From Streptomyces pseudovenezuelae (GTDB lineage Bacteria > Actinomycetota > Actinomycetes > Streptomycetales > Streptomycetaceae), in assembly GCF_001513955.1 (NCBI RefSeq), contig NZ_KQ948151.1:1-39391 (forward strand): a stretch of DNA of 39,391 nucleotides. The letters run 5' to 3'. This document shows positions 16,028 to 24,266 of the stretch, piece by piece (position 1 is the stretch's first letter; each line of letters opens with the position of its first letter). Below the pieces are notes generated by a model. That model did no database searches. It was not told the origin of the DNA and saw only the letters and a program-made list of their open reading frames with translations. The position numbers and the translations under genes are program-made.

Positions 16028-16042
16028 GGAACCGAACGGCCC
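16028..16042. promoter_or_regulatory. OsdR/DevR-like box upstream of the aldolase
   Basis: GGAACCGAACGGCCC, 67 bases upstream of the start at 16110. A second half-like repeat GGGTCGTTCGGCGC lies at 16007-16020. Confidence 0.45.
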
Positions 16043-16109
16043 TGTCGCACGACCACCCTGCGCCGCACAGTGGGGCCATGAGCCGTTCGAACCTCGCGGA
16101 GGTGGAGCG

Positions 16110-17162
<1,053 letters not shown>

Positions 17163-17370
17163 CGAACGGGACGGGCCACACAGGTCGCGTGGCGTAATGC
17201 GCCTCGAAGGCGTCGAGGAGTCCTACACGAAGGCGGCGCACCTGCCGGGCCGCGCGCCGGATGTGGGCACCGAGCTGTGTGCCCGGTGACGCCGGCCCCC
17301 ACGGATGGCGGGGCGGCAGGGCAAGCCCCGCCCTCCCCTGCCCACCCCTCGACAGCGACGGTGAGACGAA

Positions 17371-17751
17371 ATGGCACACGCTTCTCACGGAAACGGCGCC
17401 GGTCGCCCCATGGCACCGGGCTCGGCGCGCGCCAGGCGCGACGTACGCCGCGCCTGGCTGTTCCTCCTGTTGATCCTCCCGGCCTTCGTCCTGGCAGCAC
17501 TCGTGGACAGGGGGTTGCTGAGTCTTCAGGGTTACGACGCCGGGGAGAGCAGCGTGCCCCTGCACGTGACACTCGTGGCGGGCGGATCGGGATTGCTGGT
17601 GCTGATCGTCCCGGGTGTCGGCGCCCTCTTCTACGGTCTGCGCGCACGACGGCACAGTGACCCGGCCGGAACGGCCCCCGGCCTGGCCGGAGGGGACGTG
17701 GCCGCCGCCCTGCTGCTTCTGAACATCGTCGCGCTGGTGCTCGGCCGCTGA
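17371..17751 (+). CDS. Small membrane protein of unknown function
   Basis: 126 residues from the ATG at 17371, with a weak GGTGAG upstream. Three hydrophobic segments are visible: AWLFLLLILPAFVLAALVD (about 27-46), LLVLIVPGVGALFYGL (about 74-90) and VAAALLLLNIVALVLG (about 108-125). The N-terminus is positively charged (SARARRDVRR). No family was recognised. It follows the aldolase after 208 bases in the same direction. That gap holds no other recognisable gene. Confidence 0.6.
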   Translation: MAHASHGNGAGRPMAPGSARARRDVRRAWLFLLLILPAFVLAALVDRGLLSLQGYDAGESSVPLHVTLVAGGSGLLVLIVPGVGALFYGLRARRHSDPAGTAPGLAGGDVAAALLLLNIVALVLGR

Positions 17752-17760
17752 CCCAGCGGA

Positions 17761-18051
17761 TCACATCGGCCAGCCGACCGCCGAAGGCGCCTCCCGGCTC
17801 GTCGCCGAGGTGCCCAGGGCCTCGGTGTCGGCCTCGGCCGCGTTTACCAGTTGCCGGGCAAGGCCCTGCAGGGCTCTGCCTGCGGCCAGCTCGCCACCGA
17901 TCTCCGGCACGTCGGTGTCCTCGGGGTTGCAATGTGCGGCTCCGTAGCCGTTCAGCGAGGTGGTTCCGGCTTCCAGCGCCACCCGCGCCTTCGTCGTGCC
18001 CTCGTCATCGAAGAGGTAAAGGCGGACTGTCCATTCCGCTGTGTGCGACAT
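17761..18051 (-). CDS. DUF1876 (Rv1738/Rv2632c-like) protein
   Basis: 96 residues from the ATG at 18049-18051 with GAGGAGGCTGCT upstream. The sequence EWTVRLYLFDDEGTTKARVA, LNGYGAAHCNPEDTDVPEIG and AAGRALQGLARQLVNAAEAD fits the DUF1876 family. The mycobacterial member Rv1738 is strongly induced by DosR in hypoxia and structurally resembles ribosome hibernation factors; a role in slowing translation is therefore possible but unproven. It lies 31 bases downstream of a broken USP gene on the same strand, so it may have lost its original promoter context. It ends 9 bases from the converging membrane-protein gene. Confidence 0.85.
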   Translation of the reverse strand: MSHTAEWTVRLYLFDDEGTTKARVALEAGTTSLNGYGAAHCNPEDTDVPEIGGELAAGRALQGLARQLVNAAEADTEALGTSATSREAPSAVGWPM

Positions 18052-18082
18052 AGCAGCCTCCTCGTCCGTGTTTCGGTCGCTC

Positions 18083-18715
18083 TCAGCCGACCGGTACGAA
18101 TACGACCGGGCAGTGCGCCCGGTGCAGCAGGCCACGAGTGAACGAACCGGTGTGCGGGCCGAGGCCCAGCCCGTGCCGGTGGCGTGCCGTGATCACGGCG
18201 AGGTCGGCCGCACGAGAGGCCTCCACCAGTGCCCCGGCGCCACCCGTCCACACCGTGTCGACACGGACTCCGACTCCCACGTCCGGGAACTTCTCACGCG
18301 CCGCGGCCACCGTCATGCGGGGCACGGCAGCCTCGCTGTCGGCCAGGGCCTTCCGCTCGGTGGGAGACAGGCGCAGACCGCTCGCCGGCTCCGGCACGGC
18401 CGAGACGTGCAGAGCCCACACCTCGCCGCCTCGCCGGCGTACCCCCTCGAAAGCGAACAGCGCGGGCACCGGCATCGACGTCGTCCGCCACCCCCATGAG
18501 CACCCTGCCGTGCTCCGGCTCGCCGGACAGCCACTCGCCGCGCACGACAGGCAACGGGCTGCCGCAGCCGGCGGCGACCCGCAGACTCACCGACGTCCCC
18601 AGCACTTCGGCGGAGCGGCCCGCCCCTCGACTGCCCAGCACGGTCAGTGTGGCCCGGTCCCCGCACCGCTGGCCCAGCCCTTCCTTGGCGCGGTCGGCGC
18701 CTGGTACCAGACCTC
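18083..18715 (-). pseudogene. Frameshifted universal stress protein gene
   Basis: The C-terminal domain is intact from about 18475 to the stop at 18083: PALFAFEGVRRRGGEVWALH, VGVRVDTVWTGGAGALVEAS and LGPHTGSFTRGLLHRAHCPV. The preceding half reads in another frame: LTVLGSRGAGRSAEVLGTSV, LRVAAGCGSPLPVVRGEWLS, RVLMGVADDVDA. The switch is near 18480. The N-terminal opening of domain 1 could not be found, so the gene is both shifted and truncated. A two-domain protein cannot be produced, but the last 130 residues could still be translated as a single USP domain from the internal ATG at 18475. Confidence 0.8.
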
Positions 18716-19281
18716 GGACACCGAGGCGACCGCCCTGCTGGCGTAGGCAGTCCGAACCGCGTCACCCCATCGGCCACCCGCCACCTCGCGCCCCCTGTCC
18801 GAGCGGTAGGCACCCGGCGGACGACGTTGGCCGCGGGCGGCTCTCAGGCGTACTCCACACGGAAGGTGTCCCCCGCCAGTGGCGCGTCGTCCGGAACAAT
18901 CTCGTCGCCGCCGCGCAAGTGACCGAGCCGACCGCGGCGAGACAGCAGCACATCGCACACCTCTACGCATGGGGCCGGGCAGACCTGAAACAGGTCCGAC
19001 CGGCTCTGCCCCACGACTACGCCGACCAGGATGGTGGACTGTGCACCCGTGAGAGCGGCGCCGGATCCCACCACCGCGGGACGGCAACTGGCAGGCACGC
19101 CCGTCGACGGGGTCCGGCGCCGCGGACATCCGTCGTCGACATCACACACCCGTCGTCGCCCTCTGCGTTGCACCGCTGCTCGGTCAGTTCGCGTTCGTGT
19201 GAGATGAGCTCAGTCAGCACTCTCGAACGGATGGCGCCTACCCGCAGGAAGGCCAACGCCCCGGCGCCCGTCGAGGCTGCG
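18716..19281. other. Decayed or non-coding stretch, no assignable gene
   Basis: On the minus strand a frame ends at 18844 with LGHLRGGDEIVPDDAPLAGD then TFRVEYA, which looks like a genuine protein end but has no start, and no family was recognised. Another minus-strand frame (19256 to 19017) begins MAFLRVGAIRSRVLTELISH and degenerates. The region is probably residual coding DNA. Confidence 0.3.
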
Positions 19282-20289
19282 TCATCGCATGACCGTCACA
19301 GGCACCGTGTCCTCTGTCACCGCGTGACCGTCCTCCAGCGAGTTCCAGTACGCGGTGAGCAGGCCCGACCCCGAGCGGGTCGCTCGGTACGGGATCGTCA
19401 CGTCGAAGGTGCCCCGGGTTCCGCTTCCGGAGGTCGCCGTGGCGTAGACGTCGGCCGCGGTGTGGCCGGCGGCATCGGTGATCTTCAGGCGAAAGGTGGC
19501 CTCGAAGGTGTTGGCGCTGCCCCAGACCCGGACAGGCATGCGGACGGTGTCACCGATCAGTGGGGACTCGACGAGGACGAGAGGCGCAAGCTCCTCGAAG
19601 TCGGCGCGGCCCACCGGCCCGTTGAGGACGATGCCCTCTCCTCCGAAGGACGTCACTGGCTTTCCGTCCACCTTGAAGCGCACCTTCTCGATGGCCGGGA
19701 AGCGCGTGGCGGTGAACACGACCTGGGCGAGCCGGGCCCTCATGGACAGGCTGCCACCGCCGTCGTCGTAACGGCCGGACATGTCCACCGTGGCCACGTG
19801 ACGGCACACCACGATCGAGCGGAGCGCCGTACCCGAGGGGATGGCCGTGGTACGCCGCTGGCCGCGTTCGTAGCGGCTCGGCCCTGCCAGGAGGGCACGC
19901 AGCGCGCCCGCCGCGGTGGCGGGCGGGGTCACCGTGCGGGGGGCGGGTGAGATCTTCTCTCCGTGCAGGAAGTAGACGGACGCCCGCACCTGGTGCTGGG
20001 TGCCGCGCGGCGGGGAGGGTGGCACCGGCGGTGTGGAAGTCCCGGGCGTGCCGCCGCCGTTGGGGCCGGACGGTGTCCCTGTGCCGCCAGTACCCCCTGC
20101 GCTCGGGATTCCTGGCGTGCTCGGCGTGGTCGCAGCGCTCGGCCGTCCGGTGCCGGGTGAGGTGCCCCCGGCACCGGTGTCGCTGCCGCACGCGCTCGCC
20201 GCCGGCGTAACGAGCAAGGCTGTCATGGCGATGATCACGGGCCGCCGCAGCCAGGGAGACGTTCGCGGGATGGGTTTGGTGGTAGGCAT
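19282..20289 (-). CDS. Lipoprotein with GerMN and Gmad2 domains
   Basis: 335 residues from the ATG at 20287-20289; GGAGGAG lies just upstream. The N-terminus has basic residues, a hydrophobic core (VIIAMTALLVTPAASACGS) and a lipobox-like ASAC, so it is exported and probably lipid-anchored. A low-complexity linker rich in Gly, Thr, Ser and Pro follows (about 40-95). A GerMN domain spans about 105-215 (VRASVYFLHGEKISPAPRTV, RALLAGPSRYERGQ) and a Gmad2 immunoglobulin-like domain spans about 235-330 (LVLVESPLIGDTVRMPVRVW, FEATFRLKITDAAGHTAADV). These domains occur in spore germination proteins and in actinobacterial cell-envelope lipoproteins such as LpqB; the role here is unknown. No regulatory box of the local type was seen upstream. 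Confidence 0.88.
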   Translation of the reverse strand: MPTTKPIPRTSPWLRRPVIIAMTALLVTPAASACGSDTGAGGTSPGTGRPSAATTPSTPGIPSAGGTGGTGTPSGPNGGGTPGTSTPPVPPSPPRGTQHQVRASVYFLHGEKISPAPRTVTPPATAAGALRALLAGPSRYERGQRRTTAIPSGTALRSIVVCRHVATVDMSGRYDDGGGSLSMRARLAQVVFTATRFPAIEKVRFKVDGKPVTSFGGEGIVLNGPVGRADFEELAPLVLVESPLIGDTVRMPVRVWGSANTFEATFRLKITDAAGHTAADVYATATSGSGTRGTFDVTIPYRATRSGSGLLTAYWNSLEDGHAVTEDTVPVTVMR

Positions 20290-21000
20290 GGCATGCTCCT
20301 CCGACACCTCCAGCCAACTCCTCGTAGGCGCGTACTCCAAGTGCCCTACGGACCACGGCACATGGGCCGTACGGCACTCGTCAGCGGAGCGGTTCGTCGA
20401 CTGACTCGGGATCAGGTGTGCGGGCCGGCGGAGGCCCGCGACGGAGCGCCACGTCCTCGACCCGGGCGGCTCCGCCGGTGAGGGGCCATGCGAGCAGGAA
20501 CAGAAATCAGTTGATCGCCAACGCCTTCGTCGGCGCTCATCGGTTCGCCCGCGAAGATCTGCCGGCACGCGCTCGTCACGACGGCACCCGACTCGGCGAC
20601 CCGTTTCTGCCCCTGCCCGGGACACGGCCCGCCGAGAAAGTGCGATGGAGGTCGTCCTTGGCGTGAGTGGGTCAGCAGTCTGCGCAGGTCGTCGTCCCGG
20701 GACCGGACGGGGTCACCGGGACAGGGGTTCGCATCTCCTTGGAACGAGTGAACGACTCGCGGGCTTCAAGGGGGTGTCCGTGCCGGCCGCCTAAGGCCAC
20801 CGTGGCACAACCCCCGTCCGCCAGCGTCAGCCGACCTGACCGTCGCGCCGGCTTCCCGGCACCGAAAGGCGCCGAAAGGGCCGTTCGGCATCAGGCCTTG
20901 GACGTACCGGCCCCTGACAGCCACGCCACCCGGCGCCGATGCTGAAGTAGCAGCGGTCCGCACAGGAACATGCGGACGCCGGTCAGAGGAGGTGTTGACC
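20290..21000. other. 711-base intergenic region with one weak OsdR/DevR-like box
   Basis: GGGCCGTTCGGCATC at 20878-20892 is 108 bases upstream of the USP start at 21001; only its left half matches well. A plus-strand frame ending at 20666 (NQLIANAFVGAHRFARED) is open but unassigned. Nothing else was recognised. Confidence 0.35.
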
Positions 21001-21894
21001 GTGTTGCGGCCAGTTGTCGTGGGATGGGACGGTTCGAGCAGGAGCATCGCCGCTGCCGACTGGGCGGCCAGGGAAGCCTTGAGGCGCGGCCTGTCCCTCC
21101 AAGTGATGCAGGCGTGGGAGGGCGTGACGTCGCCATGTGACAGGGAGCGTCCGGAGCTCAACGCACCGCGCTGTCTGGCACGGCATGCGCTGACCGACGC
21201 CGCCGACGGGATCCGCGCGACCTACCCGAAGCTCTCCGTGAGCACCCGGCATGTCGCCGGCTCCGCCACCGACGTCCTGATCGCCGTCGGTGCCGAGGCC
21301 GAGCTGCTGGTGCTGGGCAGCCGCGCGGTCAGCGGAGTCGGCGGGTTCATCGCGGGTTCGGTGGCTCAAGTCGTCGTGGGCCACGTGGCCAGGCCCGTCG
21401 TACTCGTGCGCGAACGTGGGACGTTGGAGGACGAGCATCTTCCGGACGCCGATGGACGGCCGTCGACGCACACGCCCTATCGTGACGTCGTCGTCGGTGT
21501 CGATCCGGGGTCCGCGAGCGAGGAGTTGCTCGCGTTCGCCTTCGAGAGCGCGGCGCTGCGTGACGCGCCACTGCGGGTGGTGCACACCTGGCGTCCGCCG
21601 TATGTGCAGGCCGCCGCCGTGGCGAGGGCGCACAGAGCGGTGGCCGCGTCGGCCGCGCGGTCGCTGGCTGCGGCCGTCGCACCGTGGCGGGAGAAGTTCC
21701 CATCCGTGGAGGTGCACGAGCTGGTGCTGAAGGGCCGGGCTTCGGAGGCTCTGCCGACTGCCGGGCAGGAGGCGGGACTGCTGGTCGTCGGACGCCGGAT
21801 CCGCGTCGGCCGTCTCGGCGCGCACACCGGGTCCGTCGCACACGCGGCGATCCATCACGCTCGTTGCCCGGTTGTCGTGGTGGCGCACGAGTGA
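21001..21894 (+). CDS. Universal stress protein, two tandem USP domains
   Basis: 297 residues. The GTG at 21001 is preferred to the in-frame GTG at 20992, because AGAGGAGG overlaps the latter but sits eight bases before the former. Domain 1 opens LRPVVVGWDGSSRSIAAADW and has GSRAVSGVGGFIAGSV; domain 2 opens DVVVGVDPGSASEELLAFAF and has GRRIRVGRLGAHTGSV. Both match the ATP-binding pattern. It is intact, in contrast to the two decayed USPs in this half of the window. It stands alone, with the GH65 remnant converging from the right. Confidence 0.92.
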   Translation: MLRPVVVGWDGSSRSIAAADWAAREALRRGLSLQVMQAWEGVTSPCDRERPELNAPRCLARHALTDAADGIRATYPKLSVSTRHVAGSATDVLIAVGAEAELLVLGSRAVSGVGGFIAGSVAQVVVGHVARPVVLVRERGTLEDEHLPDADGRPSTHTPYRDVVVGVDPGSASEELLAFAFESAALRDAPLRVVHTWRPPYVQAAAVARAHRAVAASAARSLAAAVAPWREKFPSVEVHELVLKGRASEALPTAGQEAGLLVVGRRIRVGRLGAHTGSVAHAAIHHARCPVVVVAHE

Positions 21895-22225
21895 GCGGTT
21901 CGACACGAGCCGTCGCGAGATCTGGCCCGGCCTCTTTCCGAGCGGCACCCGAGAAAGGTGGGCGGGAGGCGGGTCGGCGCGTGTGTACCCCGCGCACCGG
22001 CCTGCGACCGACGGCCCACGTGCGGTCGCAGCCCCTCCCGGAGCCGCCTCCCTGGCGCGGATGCTGCTCTCTCTGGTGAGGAACGGGCCCCGCGCGGAGC
22101 CTTGGCCGGCATCCCCGCCTGATGCCAGGATCACCCCTTGACGTCCCGTGCCGGAGAGGCGAACGGCTCCCCGTGAGGGCCGCTGAGGGTCTTGCGCCGT
22201 GGCGGCGAGACGATATGACGGTCGG
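21895..22225. other. 331-base stretch between converging genes, nothing recognised
   Basis: No open frame with recognisable similarity and no palindromic box were found. It separates the USP stop from the natural stop of the GH65 remnant. Confidence 0.4.
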
Positions 22226-22973
22226 TCAGTCCTCCAGGACCAGCCGCACGCTCTCTCCTGGCTCCACGACGACCGCCCGGCCCGGCAGCCGGATGTCGAT
22301 CGGGTCCGCGTCGGACGACGGGACCAGGACGTCGAGACGTCCGCGCTCCAGCCGCAGCTGTACGCCCCAGTGCTCCTGGTAGCGCAGCGAGAAGCCGTAC
22401 GACGACAGTTCGGGCAGCGGTACCGGGTCGAGCCACGGTGCGCCGGCCCGGGTCTGGAGGCCGGTCGGTGCGCGCTGGACGAGATCGAGGGTGCCCGCCA
22501 TGGCGCCCAGATGAATGCCCTCCGCGGTGAACTCGGTGCGCGGGGCGGCAAGATGGGGGGCGGCCATGTGCGGCAGGCGCAGCTGGCGCAGCTGGCGGAC
22601 CGACAGCGCCTTACCGGGGCCGAGCCCTTACCGTGTGTGGCGCTCCAGTGAGCCGCAGGCCAGGTGCAGGACGTAGCAGTGACCGAGCGGCGGTGAGGTG
22701 TCCGGGGTGAGCCACTCGCCTCCGGTGACGAGGAAGCGCAGCGGCAGTCCAGTTGGGGAGGTTGACCATGTCCTCGTTCTCGACCCGGCGTCCGGCCACC
22801 TCTGAGGTGAGGCGGTCGTAGCAGCTGGCCGCCTAGGTGCCCGGGTAGTGCACATCGCCCGCCGGACACTCGGTGAACGCCCCACGGGTGGCCATATACC
22901 CTTTGCCGAGCGTGCACAGCGATTCCCTCAGGCCCTGGTCAGCGAGCTCGTAGCCGTCGTACTCCCATGTCCA
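22226..22973 (-). pseudogene. Glycoside hydrolase family 65 (disaccharide phosphorylase-like) remnant
   Basis: The 5' part reads WTWEYDGYELADQGLRESLC, TLGKGYMATRGAFTE and CPAGDVHYPGT, then a TAG (22833-22835) where a tyrosine is expected, then YDRLTSEVAGRRVENEDMVN and LPNW. This is the N-terminal domain of GH65 proteins such as trehalose or kojibiose phosphorylases. A frameshift follows (LRFLVTGGEWLTPD), and then the sequence jumps to the C-terminal domain (LAAPRTEFTAEGIHLGAMAG, LPGRAVVVEPGESVRLVLED). Around 550-600 residues, including the catalytic barrel, are deleted. The gene is non-functional. Confidence 0.85.
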
Positions 22974-23031
22974 CGACGTCACCTCGGCGATCCCCCTTCG
23001 ACGTCTGTCGGAAGCGGCCCGTCCACCACAT

Positions 23032-23303
23032 TCACATGTACCGTGGAACGACCGCCACCGGGCATTGGGCGTGATGCAGCAGGATGTGACTCACCCGGCC
23101 GAGCTGGAGCCCGAACCCGAAGTGGCCCGAGCGGCGCCGTGGGCTGACGACCACGAGGTCGGCGGCGGCCGAGCGGTGCCCGAGGACGGTGTGGGCCGGG
23201 ACTCCACGGTGGTACCGCGCACCCGGATGCTCGGCCACGGCGTCGCGCAGAAACCTCGTCAAGCTGGGCCGACGCGTGCCCCTCGTGACGATGGCCCTGT
23301 TCC
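23032..23303 (-). pseudogene. C-terminal universal stress protein remnant, fused in frame to a narH remnant
   Basis: The reading SLTRFLRDAVAEHPGARYHR, SAAADLVVVSPRRRSGHFG and LGRVSHILLHHAQCPVAVVP is the end of a USP domain. The frame runs without a stop into the NarH-like segment at 23304-23625. There is no first USP half. A product could only be made from an internal start such as the GTG at 23538. Confidence 0.75.
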
Positions 23304-23625
23304 GCGGTGTGCAGCGGTTCTCCAGCGCGCTCAGCGCGGCGGCGTCCTCCTTGTGCGCGGCGGGGACGACGTACCGGTCCTGGTACTGGGCGACGGCGAG
23401 CAGCCGGTGCAGGTCCTCCGCCTCCCGGGCGGTGAGTCCTACGGCCTTCAGCGCACCCTCGTCCCCGCCCTCGTCGAGGGCGCGTGAACGCATGTGGGAG
23501 CGCAGTGCGGTGAGCTTCATCAGCACCCCCGCGACCACGTCGGTGTCCCCGGCGGTGAACAGTTCGGCGAGGTACTCCAGCGGGATGCGCAGCCGGGTGA
23601 CGGCCGCGAAGGCGTGGTCGGGGTC
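23304..23625 (-). pseudogene. C-terminal fragment of respiratory nitrate reductase beta subunit (NarH)
   Basis: The translated segment AVTRLRIPLEYLAELFTAGD, TALRSHMRSRA, AVGLTAREAEDLHRLLAVAQ and YQDRYVVPAAHKED matches the conserved C-terminal region of NarH as remembered from E. coli and actinobacterial enzymes (IPLxYLAxLFTAGD; VGLTxxxAxxMYRxLAIAxYxDRFVxPxxH). The iron-sulfur cluster domains are missing and the frame upstream meets a TGA at about 23660 with no start codon. No narG, narJ or narI is seen. The respiratory nitrate reductase cluster nar2 of S. coelicolor lies close to the osdKR locus, which fits the context. Confidence 0.75.
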
Positions 23626-23707
23626 GTCCTGGTCTCCGCCCGTCCCAGCCCGGGCCTCTCCGGCGGATCAGGCCATGGTCCCGGTGGGGAGGATCGGCCC
23701 GTCGGTT

Positions 23708-23722
23708 GGGTCGTTCGGCCCC
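23708..23722. promoter_or_regulatory. OsdR/DevR-like box upstream of the hydrogenase protease-hypF-hypC unit
   Basis: GGGTCGTTCGGCCCC. It is 37 bases from the chosen start of the protease gene, closer than the usual 60-90, so the transcript may have a very short leader or the operator may overlap the -35 region. Confidence 0.5.
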
Positions 23723-23759
23723 TTTAGGAGCCGGATGGTGCAGGCGCACTGTGAGAGGC

Positions 23760-24266
23760 ATGAGCTTGCGGACACGTATCGCCGTCATCGGCGTCGGCAA
23801 CGAGTTCCGGCGCGACGACGGCGTGGGCTGGGCCGTGCTCGACCGGCTGCGGGAGCGGGCCACCGAGCGGCCCCTCCCACCCGGCACCGTGCTCGCCACC
23901 TGCGACGGGGACCCTGCCCGACTGATCGGCCTGTGGGAAGGCGCGGGCCTCGCCGTGGTCGTGGACGCCGCCCACGCACACCCCGGCACCCCTGGCCGTG
24001 TGCACCGCCTTGAACTCGACGCCGGACAGCTCGCTCATCCGCCGACGACCAGCTCGCACGGCCTGGGCCTCGGCGAGGCTGTAGAACTGGCCGGGGTTCT
24101 GGGCGTGTTGCCTGACCACCTCGTGGTGTACGCCGTGGAGGGCGCCGACAGCGCGCTGGGCACCGGCCTCTCCCCCGCCGTCGCGGCCGCCGTCGAACCC
24201 CTCGTCCGTGCCGTCGAGTCGGAGGCCGCTCGGCACCGGGATCCTGCGACAGGGGGGCGGACATGA
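23760..24266 (+). CDS. [NiFe] hydrogenase maturation endopeptidase (HycI/HyaD family)
   Basis: 168 residues from the ATG at 23760; the ribosome binding site is weak (GAGAGG abuts the start). The N-terminus IAVIGVGNEFRRDDGVGWAV carries the glycine-rich strand and the first nickel-sensing acidic residue of the family. The central VVVDAAHAH has the second acidic position, and SSHGLGLGEAVELAGVLGVL carries the histidine, the third nickel-probing residue. These enzymes cut the C-terminal tail from the hydrogenase large subunit after nickel insertion; the probable substrate here is the alpha subunit at 30196-31557, which has a 19-residue tail after His434. It overlaps hypF by four bases (ATGA). Confidence 0.9.
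   Translation: MSLRTRIAVIGVGNEFRRDDGVGWAVLDRLRERATERPLPPGTVLATCDGDPARLIGLWEGAGLAVVVDAAHAHPGTPGRVHRLELDAGQLAHPPTTSSHGLGLGEAVELAGVLGVLPDHLVVYAVEGADSALGTGLSPAVAAAVEPLVRAVESEAARHRDPATGGRT

Noticed and set aside
17163..17300. Minus-strand reading LGAHIRRAARQVRRLRVGLL as a possible small gene
   Set aside because: No ribosome binding site or family match, and it overlaps the aldolase end.
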